Assembly (NCBI GenBank): GCA_900115795.1
Contig: FOXT01000004.1
Span: 248,001 to 312,000 of the forward strand
Direction of reading: 5' to 3'
Source of the DNA: Lachnospiraceae bacterium XBB1006
GTDB taxonomy: Bacteria > Bacillota > Clostridia > Lachnospirales > Lachnospiraceae
Length of the DNA stretch: 64,000 nucleotides
Both the position numbers and the translations under genes were made by a program. The stretch's first letter is position 1, and every line of letters starts with the position of its first letter. The notes beneath the pieces were generated by a model that was not told the origin of the DNA, searched no databases, and saw nothing but the letters and a program-made list of their open reading frames with translations. Positions 61,618 to 64,000 of the stretch are shown here, in pieces.

Positions 61618-64000
61618 TTACTGAATCTGCTCAGATAAAACATCTTTTGCTTTCTTCAGTGCATCTGCGATTCCAGCCGGGTTCTTACCTCCGGCCTGTG
61701 CCATATTTGGACGACCACCGCCGCCACCGCCTACAAGACCGGCAACGTTCTTAATTAACATACCTGCATGGGCTCCCTTCTTCATAGCACCATCCGTTGC
61801 CATGGCTACCAGGTTCACTTTTTCTTCGAATTCCGAAGCAAGTAAAATCACGCCCTCGCCTAACTTCTCTTTCAATGAGTCGCCAAGCTCACGCAGATTG
61901 TTCATATCTACATTCTTAACATCCGTTGCCAGGAAGGAAATACCCTTCACATCCACAACGTTATCTAATACATCACCAAGTGCCTCTTTCGCTGCTGCAC
62001 TCTTCAGACTCTCATTCTCACTGCTTAAGTTCTTTACTTCCGCAAGCAGGCTACTTACACGATGTTCCACCTCTGCCGGAGATGTCTTAAGAAGCTCACA
62101 AGCCTTATTTAAGCGTGCTTCCGCCTCTTTATAATAAGCAAACAGTCCGTCTGCCGTAATTGCCTCTATACGGCGTACACCGGCTGCTACACCTGTCTCA
62201 GAAAGAATCTTAAACGCTACGATAGAGCCGGTATTCTTAACATGCGTACCACCACACAATTCCACGGAGAAATCCCCCATAGAAACCACGCGTACCTTAT
62301 CACCATATTTCTCACTAAAAAGTGCCATAGCGCCGGTCTTCTTCGCTTCTTCCATGGTCATAACGTCCGTACGAACTTCTAAATCATTCTGAATCTGTTC
62401 ATTTACAAGATCTTCTACCTTCTGAATCTCTTCTGCAGTCATTGCCGTAAAATGAGAAAAGTCAAAACGCAATCTGTCTGCATTAACATCAGAACCCTGC
62501 TGTTCTACATGTGTTCCAAGAACCGTACGAAGTGCTTTCTGTAACAAATGGGTTGCACTGTGGTTCTTACCGGAGCATAAACGATTCTTCTTATCTACGG
62601 TAAGGGTAACCTGATCATTCATGGAAAACATACCGCTGCTTATCACACCGATATGACCAATCTTACCACCGGATAATTTCTTGGTATCTTTTACTTCAAA
62701 GGTACCGTTTGCACTCTCAATCACACCGATATCCGCTGCCTGACCACCACTTGTGGCATAAAACGGAGTCTCCTCTACGATAATGGTTCCTTCACTACCT
62801 TCTGCTAAGGTATCCACTACTTCTGTAGTAGAAGTCATTGCAATTATCTTTGATTCTTTCGTTAACGTATCATAACCTACAAACGTTGAGGTCATAGCCG
62901 GATCAAGCTGTTCGTAAACCGTTGCGTCAGCACCCATGTAGTTGGTCTCTTTGCGGGCTGCTTTCGCCATCTTACGCTGCTTATCCATCTCAGTCTTAAA
63001 ACCATCTTCATCTACGGAATATCCCTTCTCTTCGAGAATCTCAACAGTTAAATCATATGGGAATCCGTAGGTATCATATAACTTAAAGGTATTCTCACCG
63101 GAAAGAACGTTCTCGTTCTTCTTAGCCATCTCATCCATCATGTCATTCAAAATAGAAAGACCCTGATCAATGGTCTTAGAGAACTGTTTCTCTTCCTGTG
63201 CAAATACTTTCAGAATAAATTCTTTCTTCTCTTCTAATTCCGGATAGCCATCCTTACACTCGCGAATCACTACCTGGCAAAGCTCTGCAAGGAACTCCCC
63301 CTGCATACCCAATAATTTACCGTGACGAGCCGCACGACGAATCAAACGGCGAAGCACATAGCCACGTCCTTCATTACTCGGCATAACACCATCGGAAATC
63401 AGGAACGTAGAAGACCGGATATGATCACAAATCAAACGAATGGATACATCATCCTTCTCATCCTGACCATAATGCTTCTTTGCAGCATCGCAAATAGCGT
63501 CACGAATGGCTTTCATGGTGTCAATATCAAAAATGGTATCCACATCCTGAACAACCACTGCAAGACGCTCAAGTCCCATACCGGTATCGATGTTCTTCTG
63601 CTCTAACAGTTCGTAATGACCCTTACCATCTCCTTCGAACTGGGTAAATACGTTATTCCAAACTTCCATGTAACGGTCGCACTCGCAACCAACCTTACAG
63701 TCCGGCTTACCACAACCATATTTCTCGCCGCGATCATAATATATTTCGGAACACGGACCACATGGACCTGCACCATGCTCCCAGAAGTTATCACATTTGC
63801 CATCTTCATCACGGTAGAAGCGGGTAATCTTTTCTTCCGGTACGCCAATCTTCTTTGTCCAAATGTCAAATGCTTCCTCATCCTCAAAATAAATGGACGG
63901 ATACAAACGCTCCGGGTCAAGACCAATCACTTCCGTCAGATATTCCCAGGACCAGGTCAATGCCTCTTCCTTAAAATAATCTCCAAATGAGAAGTTACCA
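61618..64000 (-). CDS. alaS: alanyl-tRNA synthetase (5' end beyond window)
   Basis: About 794 residues seen; the start lies beyond position 64000, where the frame continues as GNFSFGDYFKEEAL. The catalytic part (EHGAGPCGPCSEIYYDRGEK), the editing-domain zinc motif (CSGKNHSATHLLQKA and later ELCGGTHVKNTG) and the C-terminal glycine-rich GGGGGGRPNMAQAGG are present. It charges tRNA-Ala and edits mischarged Ser and Gly. The missing N-terminus is about 75-85 residues by family length. Confidence 0.97.
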   Translation of the reverse strand, partial: GNFSFGDYFKEEALTWSWEYLTEVIGLDPERLYPSIYFEDEEAFDIWTKKIGVPEEKITRFYRDEDGKCDNFWEHGAGPCGPCSEIYYDRGEKYGCGKPDCKVGCECDRYMEVWNNVFTQFEGDGKGHYELLEQKNIDTGMGLERLAVVVQDVDTIFDIDTMKAIRDAICDAAKKHYGQDEKDDVSIRLICDHIRSSTFLISDGVMPSNEGRGYVLRRLIRRAARHGKLLGMQGEFLAELCQVVIRECKDGYPELEEKKEFILKVFAQEEKQFSKTIDQGLSILNDMMDEMAKKNENVLSGENTFKLYDTYGFPYDLTVEILEEKGYSVDEDGFKTEMDKQRKMAKAARKETNYMGADATVYEQLDPAMTSTFVGYDTLTKESKIIAMTSTTEVVDTLAEGSEGTIIVEETPFYATSGGQAADIGVIESANGTFEVKDTKKLSGGKIGHIGVISSGMFSMNDQVTLTVDKKNRLCSGKNHSATHLLQKALRTVLGTHVEQQGSDVNADRLRFDFSHFTAMTAEEIQKVEDLVNEQIQNDLEVRTDVMTMEEAKKTGAMALFSEKYGDKVRVVSMGDFSVELCGGTHVKNTGSIVAFKILSETGVAAGVRRIEAITADGLFAYYKEAEARLNKACELLKTSPAEVEHRVSSLLAEVKNLSSENESLKSAAAKEALGDVLDNVVDVKGISFLATDVKNVDMNNLRELGDSLKEKLGEGVILLASEFEEKVNLVAMATDGAMKKGAHAGMLIKNVAGLVGGGGGGRPNMAQAGGKNPAGIADALKKAKDVLSEQIQ

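Overview
The window is a piece of chromosome from an endospore-forming, low-GC member of the Firmicutes, most likely a Lachnospiraceae-type gut anaerobe. The sequence evidence is a complete spoIIIAA-AH operon, spo0A, spoIVB and spoIIM, and the classical Firmicutes order nusB-xseA-xseB-ispA-dxs-tlyA-nadK-recN-spoIVB-spo0A. A butyryl-CoA:acetate CoA-transferase of the kind used by gut butyrate producers and a GGGtGRT protein beside a NifU-like scaffold agree with this. Nearly all genes lie on the minus strand, so transcription runs from high to low coordinates. Only the DUF5688 gene (11336-12220) and the CoA-transferase (32008-33351) are on the plus strand.

Layout by region. 1-9.8 kb: the 5' part of a secreted protein, the GGGtGRT/NifU-like pair, a left-handed beta-helix protein, topB, a DUF234-type ATPase with a degenerate P-loop, asd, queH and tRNA-Thr. 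9.8-31 kb: a membrane-anchored trigger-factor/FKBP-like isomerase, DUF5688, the spo0A to nusB chain, an Asp23 protein, a divergent ligA, rluF, an SH3 protein, tRNA-Arg, spoIIM, rny, recX and recA with a LexA box. 31-37.3 kb: an M15 peptidase lipoprotein, the CoA-transferase, an MmcQ-MGMT fusion, a Nudix hydrolase, and a membrane protein/phosphoesterase/flavoprotein operon.

37.4-52.3 kb is an AT-rich defence island. It holds a GmrSD-type (DUF262) nuclease and a type I restriction-modification locus whose order is hsdM, a PD-(D/E)XK protein, hsdS, a DUF4258/YgiT toxin-antitoxin pair, a tyrosine recombinase, small ORFs, a second hsdS and hsdR. The two hsdS genes share exact direct repeats and a common 5' leader. 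A third orphan copy of the leader, and a 24-bp inverted repeat around a tiny ORF, point to past or continuing recombination. At the right edge, 52023-52311, lies the least explained feature: five 34-bp boxes with conserved ACCGCC...GGCGGT ends and unrelated 22-nt cores, spaced every 64 bp.

52.3-64 kb: an ADP-ribosylglycohydrolase, a DUF1848 protein, prfC, the spoIIIA operon with a sigma-E-like promoter, rpsU, and alaS cut by the window edge. The spo0A, spoIIIA, spoIVB and spoIIM genes act together in sporulation, and recA, recX, recN, xseAB, ligA and topB in DNA repair and maintenance. Starts were moved downstream from the longest ORF wherever a clear Shine-Dalgarno sequence pointed to an internal start. 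Family names come from motif recognition only; no database search was possible.
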